Assembly: GCF_014189455.1 (NCBI RefSeq)
Contig: NZ_CP050296.1
Span: forward strand, 3,840,001-3,904,000
Direction: 5' to 3'
DNA: 64,000 nt
Source of the DNA: Mesorhizobium huakuii
GTDB lineage: Bacteria; Pseudomonadota; Alphaproteobacteria; Rhizobiales; Rhizobiaceae
Shown: piece after piece, positions 16,122 to 25,134 of the stretch
Layout: every line of letters begins with the position of its first letter
Position numbering within the stretch: position 1 is the first letter of the stretch
Position numbers and translations under genes: made by a program
The notes under the pieces: generated by a model
Database searches by the model: none
What the model was told of the DNA's origin: nothing
Seen by the model: the letters and a program-made list of their open reading frames with translations, nothing else

Positions 16122-17723
16122 ATGCGGCGCCTGCTAGAATTCCTGCGCCGCTCGCGGCGGGCCGCCGGCTCGCCGCTTCTCCTGAAAAGACCAGCCGGAT
16201 CGGCTCGTCGGCGCTGCACCATTCTTATGTTGGCGCTGACATCATCCGCGATTGCCGGCGAGCTTCAGCCAGCCGGGCTCGCCACCACGCGCAGCGACCT
16301 CAATCCAAAAGATCAGGCGCGCGTCATCGCCGTCACCAGGCCGACCACGGATTTCTCCAAACCCGAGCCGTTCGAGCTGATGCAAGGTGGCGCCGGCACG
16401 TCGCAGAAGGACGTCAGTCGCGATGCCTTCTCGCAATCCTCGGCCAATATCAGCTTCGAGGAAGAGGGCACTTTCAAGCTCGGCGACGCGTTGTTTCGCA
16501 GGAACTGGGTGTCGTCGCCATCCTCGACACAGGCGTCGGACGGGCTTGGGCCGCTGTTCAATGAACGTGCCTGCCAGAATTGCCATCTCAGGGACGGCCG
16601 CGGCCGTCCGCCGCAAGGCGATACCGGCACCACCTCGATGTTCCTGCGGCTGGCGCGCGACGCCGGCAACGCCGAGGAAAAGGCAGCCCTTGCCGACCGC
16701 CAGATGCTCAACTTCCCCGACCCGGTCTATGGCTCGCAGTTGCAGGAACTCGCCGTGCCCGGCCTGCGCGGTGAAGGCCGGATGCGCGTCGCCTACCAGG
16801 AACGCCAGGTGACGCTGACGGACGGTACCGTGGTTTCTCTGCGCCAACCCAGCTACTCCGTCACCGATCTCGCCTATGGGCCGCTCGATCCGCACACCAC
16901 GCTGTCGCCGCGCCTGACTCCGCCGATGATCGGCCTCGGCCTGATCGAGCAGATCGCGCCCGCAGACATTCTGGCCCGTGCCGATCCGGAGGACGCGCAC
17001 GGCGACGGCATTTCCGGCAAGCCTAACATCGTGCGCGATGGTCTCGGCGGGGAACTGACGCTTGGCCGTTTCGGCTGGAAGGCGCAGACCGCGACGATCC
17101 GCCAGCAGGCGGCGGATGCCTTCGCCGGCGACATCGGCATCTCGACGCCGGAAGAACCAAAACACTGGGGCGACTGCACTGCCGCGCAGGCAAAATGCCT
17201 CGCCATGCCGAATGGCGTGCAGGCGCGCCTCGGCCCGGTCGAGGCGCCGCCGCCGGTGATGGACCTCGTCACCTTCTATTCGCAAAACCTCGCCGTGCCG
17301 GCGCGCCGCGATCTCGCTGCGCCTGACGTGCTCGCCGGCAAGAAGGTCTTCTATGAGATCGGCTGCGTTTCCTGCCACACGCCGAAATTCGTCACCCGCC
17401 GCGACGCGCCCAACAAGGCGCAAGCCTTTCAGCTGATCTGGCCCTATTCCGACTTCCTGCTGCACGACATGGGGCCGGATCTGGCCGACGGCCAGGCTGT
17501 GGGCGATGCGACGGGAAGCGAATGGCGCACCCCGCCGCTGTGGGGTATTGGCCTCACCGAGACCGTCAACGGCAATTCCTTCTTTCTGCACGATGGCCGC
17601 GCGCGCAGCCTGACCGAGGCGATCCTGTGGCATGGTGGCGAGGCGCAGAAGGCGCGCGACCGCTTTGCCACCGCCAACGCGACTGAGCGCGACGCGATGA
17701 TCAAATTCCTGGAGTCACTGTGA
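16122..17723 (+). CDS. Diheme c-type cytochrome oxidoreductase family protein (DUF1111)
   Basis: 533 residues with two heme c attachment motifs, CQNCH at 151-155 and CVSCH at 415-419. This is the layout of the DUF1111 / di-heme oxidoredutase family, often annotated thiol oxidoreductase without proof. The N-terminal 48 residues are basic then hydrophobic (CTILMLALTSSAIAG), fitting export to the periplasm where heme is attached; ATG at 16227 would give a shorter signal and is a real alternative start. Proteins of this family often lie beside imelysins in iron-regulated operons, as here. It starts 12 bases after bfr and its TGA overlaps the next ATG. The reaction catalysed is not known. Confidence 0.87.
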   Translation: MRRLLEFLRRSRRAAGSPLLLKRPAGSARRRCTILMLALTSSAIAGELQPAGLATTRSDLNPKDQARVIAVTRPTTDFSKPEPFELMQGGAGTSQKDVSRDAFSQSSANISFEEEGTFKLGDALFRRNWVSSPSSTQASDGLGPLFNERACQNCHLRDGRGRPPQGDTGTTSMFLRLARDAGNAEEKAALADRQMLNFPDPVYGSQLQELAVPGLRGEGRMRVAYQERQVTLTDGTVVSLRQPSYSVTDLAYGPLDPHTTLSPRLTPPMIGLGLIEQIAPADILARADPEDAHGDGISGKPNIVRDGLGGELTLGRFGWKAQTATIRQQAADAFAGDIGISTPEEPKHWGDCTAAQAKCLAMPNGVQARLGPVEAPPPVMDLVTFYSQNLAVPARRDLAAPDVLAGKKVFYEIGCVSCHTPKFVTRRDAPNKAQAFQLIWPYSDFLLHDMGPDLADGQAVGDATGSEWRTPPLWGIGLTETVNGNSFFLHDGRARSLTEAILWHGGEAQKARDRFATANATERDAMIKFLESL

Positions 17724-18802
17724 TGCTGAAGCGCTCTGCCCTGGTTCTCGTTCTGCCGCTGGCTCTGCTCAGTGTTTTCCCGGCCGCGGCGGCGGTGAAA
17801 GCCTCCGATATCATCCAGCGGGCGATCGACGGCTTTGTCCGCCCGGTCTATGCCGACCTGCACCAGCATGCCGAAACCCTGACGAAGGCGATGCACAAGC
17901 TCTGCGAAGCGCCCTCGCAAGGGGAACTCGATGTGGCGCGGGCCGAGTTTTCGGCTACGGTCTATGCCTGGTCGTCGGCCGAGATCATCGGTTTCGGGCC
18001 GATCAAGGAGAACAACCGGCTGGAGCGCACGCTCTACTGGCCGGATCGCAAGGGCCTCGGCTTGAAACAGGTGCAGGCGGTATTGTCCGCCAAGGACCCG
18101 AATGCCATCAATCCGGCACAGCTGGCAGACAAGAGCATTGCCATGCAGGGGCTCGGCGCGCTGGAATTCGTGCTTTTCGGCGATGGCGCCGATGCGCTGA
18201 CCGGCAAAGGCGATCCGTATCGCTGTGCCTATGGCGCGGCCGTTGCCGACAACATCGAAACCATGGCCGGCGATGTCGCCGATGCTTGGAACAAGCCGGA
18301 CGGCTTTGCCGCGCTCTGGGCCAATCCGGGACCGCAGAACGCGCTCTACCGCGACGGCAACGAGGCGGTGACCGAACTGGTCGGCGTCTTGATCAACGAG
18401 CTGGAGATGGTGAGGGATGTCCGTCTGAAGGGCTTCCTTGGGGCCAAGCCGGATGCGGACAAGCCGAAGCAGGCGATCTATTGGCGGTCGCAAAACACCG
18501 CCAATGCGCTGGCCGGAAATCTCGCCGGCATCGACGCGCTGTTCCAGGCCTCCAAACTTGGCGATGCGTTGCCGCCCGATGCGCGCTGGATGGCGGAATC
18601 GATCCATATCCAGCTGGTCAACGGCGTCGCCACCGCGAAGTCGATTCAGGGTCCTATCGACAAGACGCTCGCCGACCCGGCGCTGCGCGAAAAACTCGAG
18701 CATTTCGCGCTGATCACCTCCAGCCTGTCGACCCTGATCGGCACCCGGCTGACCGACGAATTCGGCCTGACCGCTGGATTCTCGTCGCTGGATGGGGATT
18801 GA
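17723..18802 (+). CDS. Second imelysin-family exported protein, with degenerate GxHxxE motif
   Basis: 359 residues with a clear signal peptide (ending FPAAAA, about residue 24) and the imelysin fold signature FSATVYAWSSAEIIGFGPI. At the place of the GxHxxE motif it reads GLGALE (residues 143-148), so the histidine is replaced by glycine while the glutamate is kept. It is therefore a distinct subfamily from the 13951 protein. The ATG overlaps the upstream stop (TGATG); a GTG three bases earlier is also possible. Presumed periplasmic partner of the adjacent diheme protein. Metal binding with an altered ligand set is inference. Confidence 0.85.
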   Translation: MLKRSALVLVLPLALLSVFPAAAAVKASDIIQRAIDGFVRPVYADLHQHAETLTKAMHKLCEAPSQGELDVARAEFSATVYAWSSAEIIGFGPIKENNRLERTLYWPDRKGLGLKQVQAVLSAKDPNAINPAQLADKSIAMQGLGALEFVLFGDGADALTGKGDPYRCAYGAAVADNIETMAGDVADAWNKPDGFAALWANPGPQNALYRDGNEAVTELVGVLINELEMVRDVRLKGFLGAKPDADKPKQAIYWRSQNTANALAGNLAGIDALFQASKLGDALPPDARWMAESIHIQLVNGVATAKSIQGPIDKTLADPALREKLEHFALITSSLSTLIGTRLTDEFGLTAGFSSLDGD

Positions 18803-18804
18803 GC

Positions 18805-19908
18805 ATGCGTACGCCGCTCATCGATCGTCGCGATTTCCTGAGGGCCGCGGGCATCGGCTTTGCTGCCGCGATCGCGCCATCGGCCTGGGCAAAAACGCTT
18901 GCTGCCGACGCCGTTTTCGCCACCGCCTTCGTCAAGCGTGACGGCAGTTTTGGCGCCGCCGTCCTGTCCGAGGCTGGCAAGGTGCTGCATGCGATCGACC
19001 TGCCCGATCGCGGCCATGACGTCACCTTCGATCCCGTATCGAAACGCTCGGTGGTCTTCGCCCGCCAGCCCGGCACCTTCGCCGTGGTGTTCGACCACAC
19101 CGGGCGCGATGCCCCGCAGACCATCGCCAGCATCACCGGCCGGCATTTCTTCGGCCATGGCGTGTTCTCTCCTGATGGCACCCTGCTCTATGCGACCGAG
19201 AACGATTTCGACAACGCCGCCGGCGTCGTCGGCGTCTACGACGCGCGAGCGAAATTCAGTCGCATCGGCGAATTTTCGACCTATGGCATGGGGCCGCATG
19301 AACTGCTGATGCTGGGCGACGGCAGGACGATCGCGGTCGCCAATGGCGGCATCGAGACCCATCCCGACTATGGCCGCGCCGAGCTCAACATCGCCACCAT
19401 GAAGCCGTCCTATGTGCTGATCGACCGCGTCTCCGGCGCCCTCATCGAAAAGCACGAATTGCCGGCTTCCCTGCACCAGCTGTCGATCCGCCACATGGAC
19501 ACCGACCCATCCGGCACCGTCTGGTTTGGCTGCCAGTACAGGGGGCCGGGCACCGATCGTCCGCTGCTGGTCGGCCGCGCCGCACGCGGCAAGGAGTTGC
19601 AACTGCTCGACATGCCGCAGGATGTATTGTCCGGCTTCCGCAACTATATAGGTTCGGTCGCCGCCAATCCTTTGGCCGGCACCGTCGCCGTCTCGTCACC
19701 GGAAGGCAATTCGCTTGTGGTGATCGATGCCGCCAGCGGCCGGGTCGTCTCGTCCAGCGCGCTGGTCGAGGTTTGCGGCCTGGCGCCGGACGGATCGGGC
19801 TTCATCGCCACCACGGGCGCCGGCGAGATCATCGAAGGCAGCGGCACGACACGGTTAGAGCCGGACTATGTCTGGGACAACCACATGCTGCGCATCGAAC
19901 AGGTCTGA
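18805..19908 (+). CDS. Tat-exported DUF1513 beta-propeller-like protein
   Basis: 367 residues. The N-terminus carries a twin-arginine signal (DRRDFLRAAGIGFAAA), so it is exported folded, often with a cofactor. The body matches DUF1513, which has repeats like a seven-bladed propeller (GRHFFGHGVFSPDGTLLYAT; THPDYGR; RDRVSGAL-type strands). ATG 18805 is two bases after the imelysin stop. It is the last gene of the iron operon and is regularly found with imelysin and DUF1111 proteins. The molecular role is unknown; a metal- or heme-linked sensor or chaperone is a guess. Confidence 0.83.
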   Translation: MRTPLIDRRDFLRAAGIGFAAAIAPSAWAKTLAADAVFATAFVKRDGSFGAAVLSEAGKVLHAIDLPDRGHDVTFDPVSKRSVVFARQPGTFAVVFDHTGRDAPQTIASITGRHFFGHGVFSPDGTLLYATENDFDNAAGVVGVYDARAKFSRIGEFSTYGMGPHELLMLGDGRTIAVANGGIETHPDYGRAELNIATMKPSYVLIDRVSGALIEKHELPASLHQLSIRHMDTDPSGTVWFGCQYRGPGTDRPLLVGRAARGKELQLLDMPQDVLSGFRNYIGSVAANPLAGTVAVSSPEGNSLVVIDAASGRVVSSSALVEVCGLAPDGSGFIATTGAGEIIEGSGTTRLEPDYVWDNHMLRIEQV

Positions 19909-20004
19909 CAGCGCGCTGGCGGAACCGAAGCCGCTTAACAAATTATGCTTGCGGTGGCGCGCCTTGGCGGGCACAGGGAAGTGTTTCTCGGAACCGGTTG
20001 TTTC

Positions 20005-20682
20005 ATGAAAGTGCTTGCCATCGACTGTGCCGCCAGCCTCTGCGCCGCCTGCGTCTACGACGCGGCGGCTGGGCGGGAGCTTGGCCGCGCGGTGCTCGAT
20101 CTCGGCAAGGGCCATGCCGAGCACCTGATGGCCGTCATCGCCGAGGCGCTGATGGCGGCCGAAACCGACTATCCCGGTCTCGGCGCCATTGCCGTTTCTG
20201 TCGGTCCCGGTTCGTTCACCGGCCTGCGCGTCGGCGTGTCGACCGCGCGTGGCCTGGCGCTGGCGTTGAAAATTCCGGCGATCGGCGTGACGACGCTCGA
20301 AGCGCTGGCCGCCGAGGCCGCAGCGGCATTTCCCGGCCGCGCCGTGCTGGCCGCACTCGATGCCGGCCGGGAGGAAATCCATGCCGTGCTGTACGACAAA
20401 GCGTTAGTTTTAACTTACGGTCCAGCCGGCGCCACACTGCCTGAAGCCACTGCCTTGGCGATGGACAACTCTGCGGTGCTGGCCGGTACCGCGGCGGCAC
20501 AGATCGCGGCCTCGGCCGGGCGTGGTTTCGATATTGGCCCTCAGACGGGCACTGCTGATATTCAAACCTACGCCCGTCTGGCCGCGGCAAAGGGGCAAGG
20601 CGAAAGGCCGAAACCGCTTTATCTGCGCGGCGCTGATGCCAAGCCGCAGGCGGGTTTCATTTTATCAAGGCAACAAAATTAA
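20005..20682 (+). CDS. tsaB: tRNA threonylcarbamoyladenosine biosynthesis protein TsaB
   Basis: 225-residue ASKHA-fold partner of TsaD in making t6A37 on ANN-decoding tRNAs. It begins MKVLAIDCAA and carries the family motif SVGPGSFTGLRVGVSTARGL at about residues 64-83. Start ATG 20005 was taken because the N-terminal beta strand begins there; the upstream extension is unlike the family. The stop overlaps the rimI start (TAATG), a conserved tsaB-rimI pairing. The gap from the iron operon (19909-20004) shows no clear terminator. Confidence 0.93.
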   Translation: MKVLAIDCAASLCAACVYDAAAGRELGRAVLDLGKGHAEHLMAVIAEALMAAETDYPGLGAIAVSVGPGSFTGLRVGVSTARGLALALKIPAIGVTTLEALAAEAAAAFPGRAVLAALDAGREEIHAVLYDKALVLTYGPAGATLPEATALAMDNSAVLAGTAAAQIAASAGRGFDIGPQTGTADIQTYARLAAAKGQGERPKPLYLRGADAKPQAGFILSRQQN

Positions 20683-21176
20683 TGCGCATACCTTTTCTCC
20701 AGCCGCGCCGCCGGGACTATGCTCTCGAGCCGCTCAGGATCACAGATAGCCCCGCGGTGTCGTTGCTGCACCGTGAAGATTTCGTCCGCCCGTGGACCGA
20801 TGGCGAGTTCGCCGCCCTGCTCGAGCAGGACACCGTGTTCGGTTACGCCGCGCGCGAGACCGGGCAGGGCTCCAAACCGCCTGTCGGCTTCGTGCTGGCA
20901 CGGCTCGCGGCCGGCGAGGGCGAGATACTGACCGTCGCGGTGGCGCGATCGCATCGCCGCCAGGGACTGGGCTGGCAGTTGATGGATGCGGTGCTGCGCG
21001 AACTGCACGCGCAGCGCGCCGAAGCGCTGTTCCTCGAGGTCGACGAGACCAATGTCGCCGCGATCGCTCTCTACCGTCGGCTGGGCTTCCGCGAAGTTGG
21101 CAAGCGCCCCGACTACTACAAGTCGCCCGATCGCGGGCCGACCGGTGCGCTTGTCATGCGCCGCGATCTTCGCTAG
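20682..21176 (+). CDS. rimI: Ribosomal-protein-alanine N-acetyltransferase RimI-like GNAT
   Basis: 164-residue GNAT acetyltransferase. The acetyl-CoA loop is RSHRRQGLGWQLM at about residues 88-100, followed by FLEVDETNVAAIALYRRLGF, the hallmark of the RimI branch. It probably acetylates the N-terminal alanine of S18 (or other proteins). It overlaps the tsaB stop and is translationally coupled, the usual arrangement in alphaproteobacteria. Confidence 0.9.
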   Translation: MRIPFLQPRRRDYALEPLRITDSPAVSLLHREDFVRPWTDGEFAALLEQDTVFGYAARETGQGSKPPVGFVLARLAAGEGEILTVAVARSHRRQGLGWQLMDAVLRELHAQRAEALFLEVDETNVAAIALYRRLGFREVGKRPDYYKSPDRGPTGALVMRRDLR

Positions 21177-21203
21177 CCAGAGATCGGGTAGGCGCAGGAC
21201 AGT

Positions 21204-22004
21204 ATGATCGGAAAAATCAGGATTTTCCTGGCCCTGGGCCTTGTCGTCGCCGGTTCGCTGGTCCTGGTGCCATTGCAGATCCTGTCGATGAAGACCGGCT
21301 GGTGGCCGGAAACCGTCATTCTCAAGATCTGGCACAGGCTGATCCTCAGGGCGCTTGGCATGCACGTCCATGTCAAGGGGACGCTGTCCGACAAGCGGCC
21401 CTTGCTGGTTGCCGCAAACCACATCTCCTGGACCGACATCATGGTGCTGGGCTCTTTTGCCGATGTGAAATTCATCGCCAGGGCCGATATGGAAGGCTGG
21501 CCGCTGATCGGCATGCTGTCGAAACTGCAGCGCACCGTCTTCATCGAACGCGAGCGCAAGCGCTCCTCAGGCGACCAGGCAAGCGAGATCGCCAGCCGCA
21601 TGGCCAAGGGCGACGCCATGGTGCTGTTCGCCGAAGGTTCGACCGGTGACGGCAACGCCGTCCTGCCCTTCAAAAGCACGCTGTTCGGCGCCGCCTCGAT
21701 GGCGATTTCGGAGGGTGCGGCCGAGCAGGTGTTCATCCAGCCGGTGGCGATCGCCTATACGCGCCTGCACGGCGTGCCGCTCGGCCGTCGCCACCGGCCG
21801 ATCTCGGCTTGGATCGGCGACGAGGATTTGATGCCGCATCTCAAGGTGCTGATGGCGGAAGGCGCGCTCGACGTCGAGGTGCATTTCGGCGAGCCGATCG
21901 CCTTTGCCAAGGGCTCGAACCGCAAGGAAACGGCAAGGCTGATGGAAAGCCAGGTGCGCGAGATGATGCAGGGGGCGCTCGCCGATCCGCGCCCGAGCCG
22001 CTAG
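21204..22004 (+). CDS. 1-acyl-sn-glycerol-3-phosphate acyltransferase (PlsC-like)
   Basis: 266-residue membrane-anchored acyltransferase. One N-terminal helix (IFLALGLVVAGSLVLVPLQIL) is followed by the HX4D catalytic motif NHISWTD near residue 72 and the acceptor-binding motif FAEGSTGDGNAVLPFKS, a variant of FPEGTRS. It would transfer an acyl chain to lysophosphatidic acid or a related lipid such as an ornithine-lipid precursor. It lies 27 bases after rimI in the same direction. The exact acceptor is uncertain, so no symbol is given. Confidence 0.87.
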   Translation: MIGKIRIFLALGLVVAGSLVLVPLQILSMKTGWWPETVILKIWHRLILRALGMHVHVKGTLSDKRPLLVAANHISWTDIMVLGSFADVKFIARADMEGWPLIGMLSKLQRTVFIERERKRSSGDQASEIASRMAKGDAMVLFAEGSTGDGNAVLPFKSTLFGAASMAISEGAAEQVFIQPVAIAYTRLHGVPLGRRHRPISAWIGDEDLMPHLKVLMAEGALDVEVHFGEPIAFAKGSNRKETARLMESQVREMMQGALADPRPSR

Positions 22005-22090
22005 TGCAGGCCAAGTGTCTACCGGGCGCATGACCGCCGTAGCGGAGAATCGTCTGTTTTTTGTCACGGAAAGGCGTTAGAAGCCGCCGG

Positions 22091-23512
22091 ATGGACTTGA
22101 ACACGATTGAAAGCGACGACATCGGCAGTGTGGCCGGGCAGCCGGCAGTGCGCCCCACGGCAGCGAAGAAGGTCTTCATCAAGACCTATGGCTGCCAGAT
22201 GAACGTCTATGATTCACAGCGCATGGGCGATGCGCTGGCCGCCGACGGCTATACCGCGACCGATGCCATCGACGAGGCCGACCTTGTGCTGCTCAACACC
22301 TGCCACATCAGGGAGAAAGCGGCGGAAAAGGTCTATTCCGAGCTCGGCCGCATCCGCGATATGAAGGCGGAACGCGCTAGTGCCGGCCGGGAAATGCTGA
22401 TCGGTGTCGCCGGCTGCGTGGCGCAGGCCGAGGGTGCGGAGATCATCAGGCGCTCGCCCGCCGTCGACCTGGTCATCGGGCCGCAGACCTATCACCGTCT
22501 GCCCGACGTGCTGGCGCGAGTGCGCGGCGGCGAGAAGATCGTCGAGACCGACTACGCCATCGAAGACAAATTCGACCATCTGCCGCAGCCTAAGCGCGCC
22601 GAGGTGATCAAGCGCGGCGTCACAGCCTTCCTCACCGTGCAGGAAGGCTGCGATAAGTTCTGCACCTTCTGCGTCGTGCCCTATACCAGGGGTTCGGAAG
22701 TGTCGCGGCCAGTGGCGCAGATCGTCGCTGAAGCCGAGCGCCTGGCTGAAGCCGGCGTGCGCGAGGTGACGCTGCTTGGCCAGAACGTCAATGCCTGGCA
22801 CGGCCACGGCGAGACCAAAGGGGGCAAGACCGAGGAATGGGGCCTTGGCCGCCTGTTGTTCCGGCTGGCCGAAATCCCCGGACTGGCGCGGCTGCGCTAC
22901 ACCACCAGCCACCCGCGCGACATGGACGATGAGCTGATCGCTGCCCATCGCGACCTGCCGTCGCTGATGCCATATCTGCATCTGCCGGTGCAATCCGGTT
23001 CCGACCGCATCCTCAAGGCGATGAACCGCAGGCATACGGCTAGCGATTATCTGGCGCTGCTCGACCGCATCCGAGCGGCACGACCAGATATCGCGCTGTC
23101 CGGCGATTTCATCGTCGGCTTCCCCGGCGAGACCGAAGCCGATTTCGAAGCGACCATGGAATTGGTGCGCCAGGTGAACTATGCCTCGGCCTTTTCGTTC
23201 AAATATTCGCCGCGCCCCGGCACGCCGGGCGCCGAGATGGCCGATCACGTGCCGGAAACGGTCAAGGACGAGCGCTTGCAGCGCCTGCAGGCGCTGCTGT
23301 TGAAACAGCAGCAGGATTTCGGCTTGAGCCTGGTCGGCAGCACCATCGACACGCTGATCGAGAAGCCCGGCCGGCAGGCCGGCCAGAAGGTCGGCCGCTC
23401 ACCTTGGCTGCAGCCGGTTATTGTTGATGAAAAGGCCGGCGAAATCGGTGACATTATCCAGGTGCGAATCACGAAGACGGGCTACAATAGCCTGTTCGCC
23501 GAATTGGCCTGA
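22091..23512 (+). CDS. miaB: tRNA-2-methylthio-N6-dimethylallyladenosine synthase MiaB
   Basis: 473-residue radical-SAM methylthiotransferase acting on i6A37 of tRNA. The auxiliary cluster cysteines are C35 (YGCQMN), C71 (NTCHIRE) and C109 (AGCVAQ); the radical-SAM CxxxCxxC is C187, C191, C194 (CDKFCTFC). A C-terminal TRAM domain ends the protein ([17 protein letters not shown]). ATG 22091 is used; an earlier non-ATG start would add ten unlike residues. The stop overlaps the phoH start (TGATG), beginning the conserved miaB-phoH-ybeY-corC-lnt run. Confidence 0.96.
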   Translation: MDLNTIESDDIGSVAGQPAVRPTAAKKVFIKTYGCQMNVYDSQRMGDALAADGYTATDAIDEADLVLLNTCHIREKAAEKVYSELGRIRDMKAERASAGREMLIGVAGCVAQAEGAEIIRRSPAVDLVIGPQTYHRLPDVLARVRGGEKIVETDYAIEDKFDHLPQPKRAEVIKRGVTAFLTVQEGCDKFCTFCVVPYTRGSEVSRPVAQIVAEAERLAEAGVREVTLLGQNVNAWHGHGETKGGKTEEWGLGRLLFRLAEIPGLARLRYTTSHPRDMDDELIAAHRDLPSLMPYLHLPVQSGSDRILKAMNRRHTASDYLALLDRIRAARPDIALSGDFIVGFPGETEADFEATMELVRQVNYASAFSFKYSPRPGTPGAEMADHVPETVKDERLQRLQALLLKQQQDFGLSLVGSTIDTLIEKPGRQAGQKVGRSPWLQPVIVDEKAGEIGDIIQVRITKTGYNSLFAELA

Positions 23513-24588
23513 TGGTCTCGGCAGATGAGGAGAGACGGTTGAGCGCAGCAGAGCTGAAGAACCTGCCCCCGGTACCGGCATCTGGGGCTTCTGACATGGC
23601 GCACATCGTTCTGACTTTCGACAACAACAAGCTTGCCAGCGCCCTTTACGGTCAGTTCGACGAGAACCTCGCCCGGCTCGAGCAGAAGCTCGGCGTCGAC
23701 ATCCGCTCGCGCGGCAACCAGCTGACCATCAAGGGGTCGGCTTCTGCCGCCGAACAGGCGCGCCGCGCCTTGGACAATCTCTACGGGATTCTGCAGAAGG
23801 GCGTCGATATCGGCCAGTCCGATGTCGATGGTGCCGTGCGCATGGCGGTCGCTGCCGACGATCAGCTGACGCTGCCGACGCTGGAGCGCAAGGGCAAGGT
23901 CTCGGCCGCCCAGATCGCCACCCGCAAGAAGACGATCTATGCCCGTTCGCTGAACCAGGATGCCTATATGCGGGCGCTGGAGCGGTCGGAGCTGGTGTTC
24001 GGCATCGGCCCGGCCGGTACCGGCAAGACCTATCTGGCGGTGGCGCATGCGGCGATGCTGCTCGAGCGCGGCATGGTCGAGCGCATCATCCTGTCTCGGC
24101 CGGCCGTCGAGGCCGGCGAGCGACTGGGCTTCCTGCCTGGCGACATGAAGGAGAAGGTCGATCCCTATCTGCGGCCGCTCTACGACGCGCTCTACGACAT
24201 GATGCCCGCCGACAAGGTCGAGCGCGCCATTGCCGCCGAAGTGATCGAAATCGCGCCGCTCGCCTTCATGCGCGGCCGCACGCTGGCGCATGCCGCGGTC
24301 ATCCTCGACGAGGCGCAGAACACCACGCCGATGCAGATGAAGATGTTCCTGACGCGTCTTGGTGAGAACTCGCGCATGATCGTCACCGGCGATCCGACGC
24401 AGATCGACCTGCCTCCGAGCACCAAATCGGGCCTGGTCGAAGCCTTGCGTGTCCTCGACGGCGTGGCCGGCGCGGTCACCGTGCGCTTCAACGATATCGA
24501 CGTCGTTCGCCATCCGCTGGTGGCGGAAATCGTCAGGGCCTATGACCGTGACGCCAAGCTGGCGCGCGGCCTGGGTGCCGAAAATTGA
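23512..24588 (+). CDS. ybeZ: PhoH-like ATPase (YbeZ)
   Basis: 358-residue PhoH-family P-loop protein. An N-terminal KH-like stretch is followed by Walker A GPAGTGKT at residues 166-173 and Walker B VILDEAQNTT. YbeZ works with YbeY in rRNA and RNA quality control, and ybeY is the next gene. The ATG overlaps the miaB stop. An internal ATG at residue 29 (MAHIVLTFDNN) could be the true start, because the first 28 residues are low in conservation. Confidence 0.92.
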   Translation: MVSADEERRLSAAELKNLPPVPASGASDMAHIVLTFDNNKLASALYGQFDENLARLEQKLGVDIRSRGNQLTIKGSASAAEQARRALDNLYGILQKGVDIGQSDVDGAVRMAVAADDQLTLPTLERKGKVSAAQIATRKKTIYARSLNQDAYMRALERSELVFGIGPAGTGKTYLAVAHAAMLLERGMVERIILSRPAVEAGERLGFLPGDMKEKVDPYLRPLYDALYDMMPADKVERAIAAEVIEIAPLAFMRGRTLAHAAVILDEAQNTTPMQMKMFLTRLGENSRMIVTGDPTQIDLPPSTKSGLVEALRVLDGVAGAVTVRFNDIDVVRHPLVAEIVRAYDRDAKLARGLGAEN

Positions 24589-24606
24589 TCTCGGCGATGC
24601 GGCTTC

Positions 24607-25107
24607 ATGCCTGAGGACAAAATATCCGGCGACGGGGATCCTCCCGTCGACATCGATATATCGATCGAAGCGGGCGATTGGCCAGATGAGGCAAGCCTGA
24701 CGCGGCTGGTCGATCGCGCGGTTGACGCTGCTTTTGCCGGGACCGGCGTGACGGGCCGTTCCGAACTCAGCGTCGTTTTTTCCGACGATGCCCATATCCG
24801 GACCCTCAACGCCAGCTGGCGCGGCAAGGACAAACCCACCAACGTCTTGTCTTTCCCGGCTTTTCCGTTTGTGGAAGGCGGCCCGCTGCCGCCCATGCTG
24901 GGCGATATCGTGCTCGCCGCCGAGACGGTTTCACGCGAAGCGGCACTGGAAGACAAGCCCGTGCAGAACCATATCACCCATCTCGTCATCCACGGCCTGC
25001 TGCATTTGCTGGGCTATGATCACGAGACCGATACCGAGGCCGAGGAGATGGAGGCCATCGAACGCGCAGCGCTCGCAAGGCTTGCCATTCCCGATCCCTA
25101 CGCGTAA
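24607..25107 (+). CDS. ybeY: Endoribonuclease YbeY
   Basis: 166-residue zinc endoribonuclease needed for 16S rRNA maturation and ribosome quality control. The metal site is intact: [11 protein letters not shown] with H129, H133 and H139. The [20 protein letters not shown] segment near residue 58 is also family-typical. ATG 24607 lies 18 bases after the phoH stop; both are part of one transcription unit. Confidence 0.95.
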   Translation: MPEDKISGDGDPPVDIDISIEAGDWPDEASLTRLVDRAVDAAFAGTGVTGRSELSVVFSDDAHIRTLNASWRGKDKPTNVLSFPAFPFVEGGPLPPMLGDIVLAAETVSREAALEDKPVQNHITHLVIHGLLHLLGYDHETDTEAEEMEAIERAALARLAIPDPYA

Positions 25108-25134
25108 CTACATCTGACAATTGACCGGACGACG

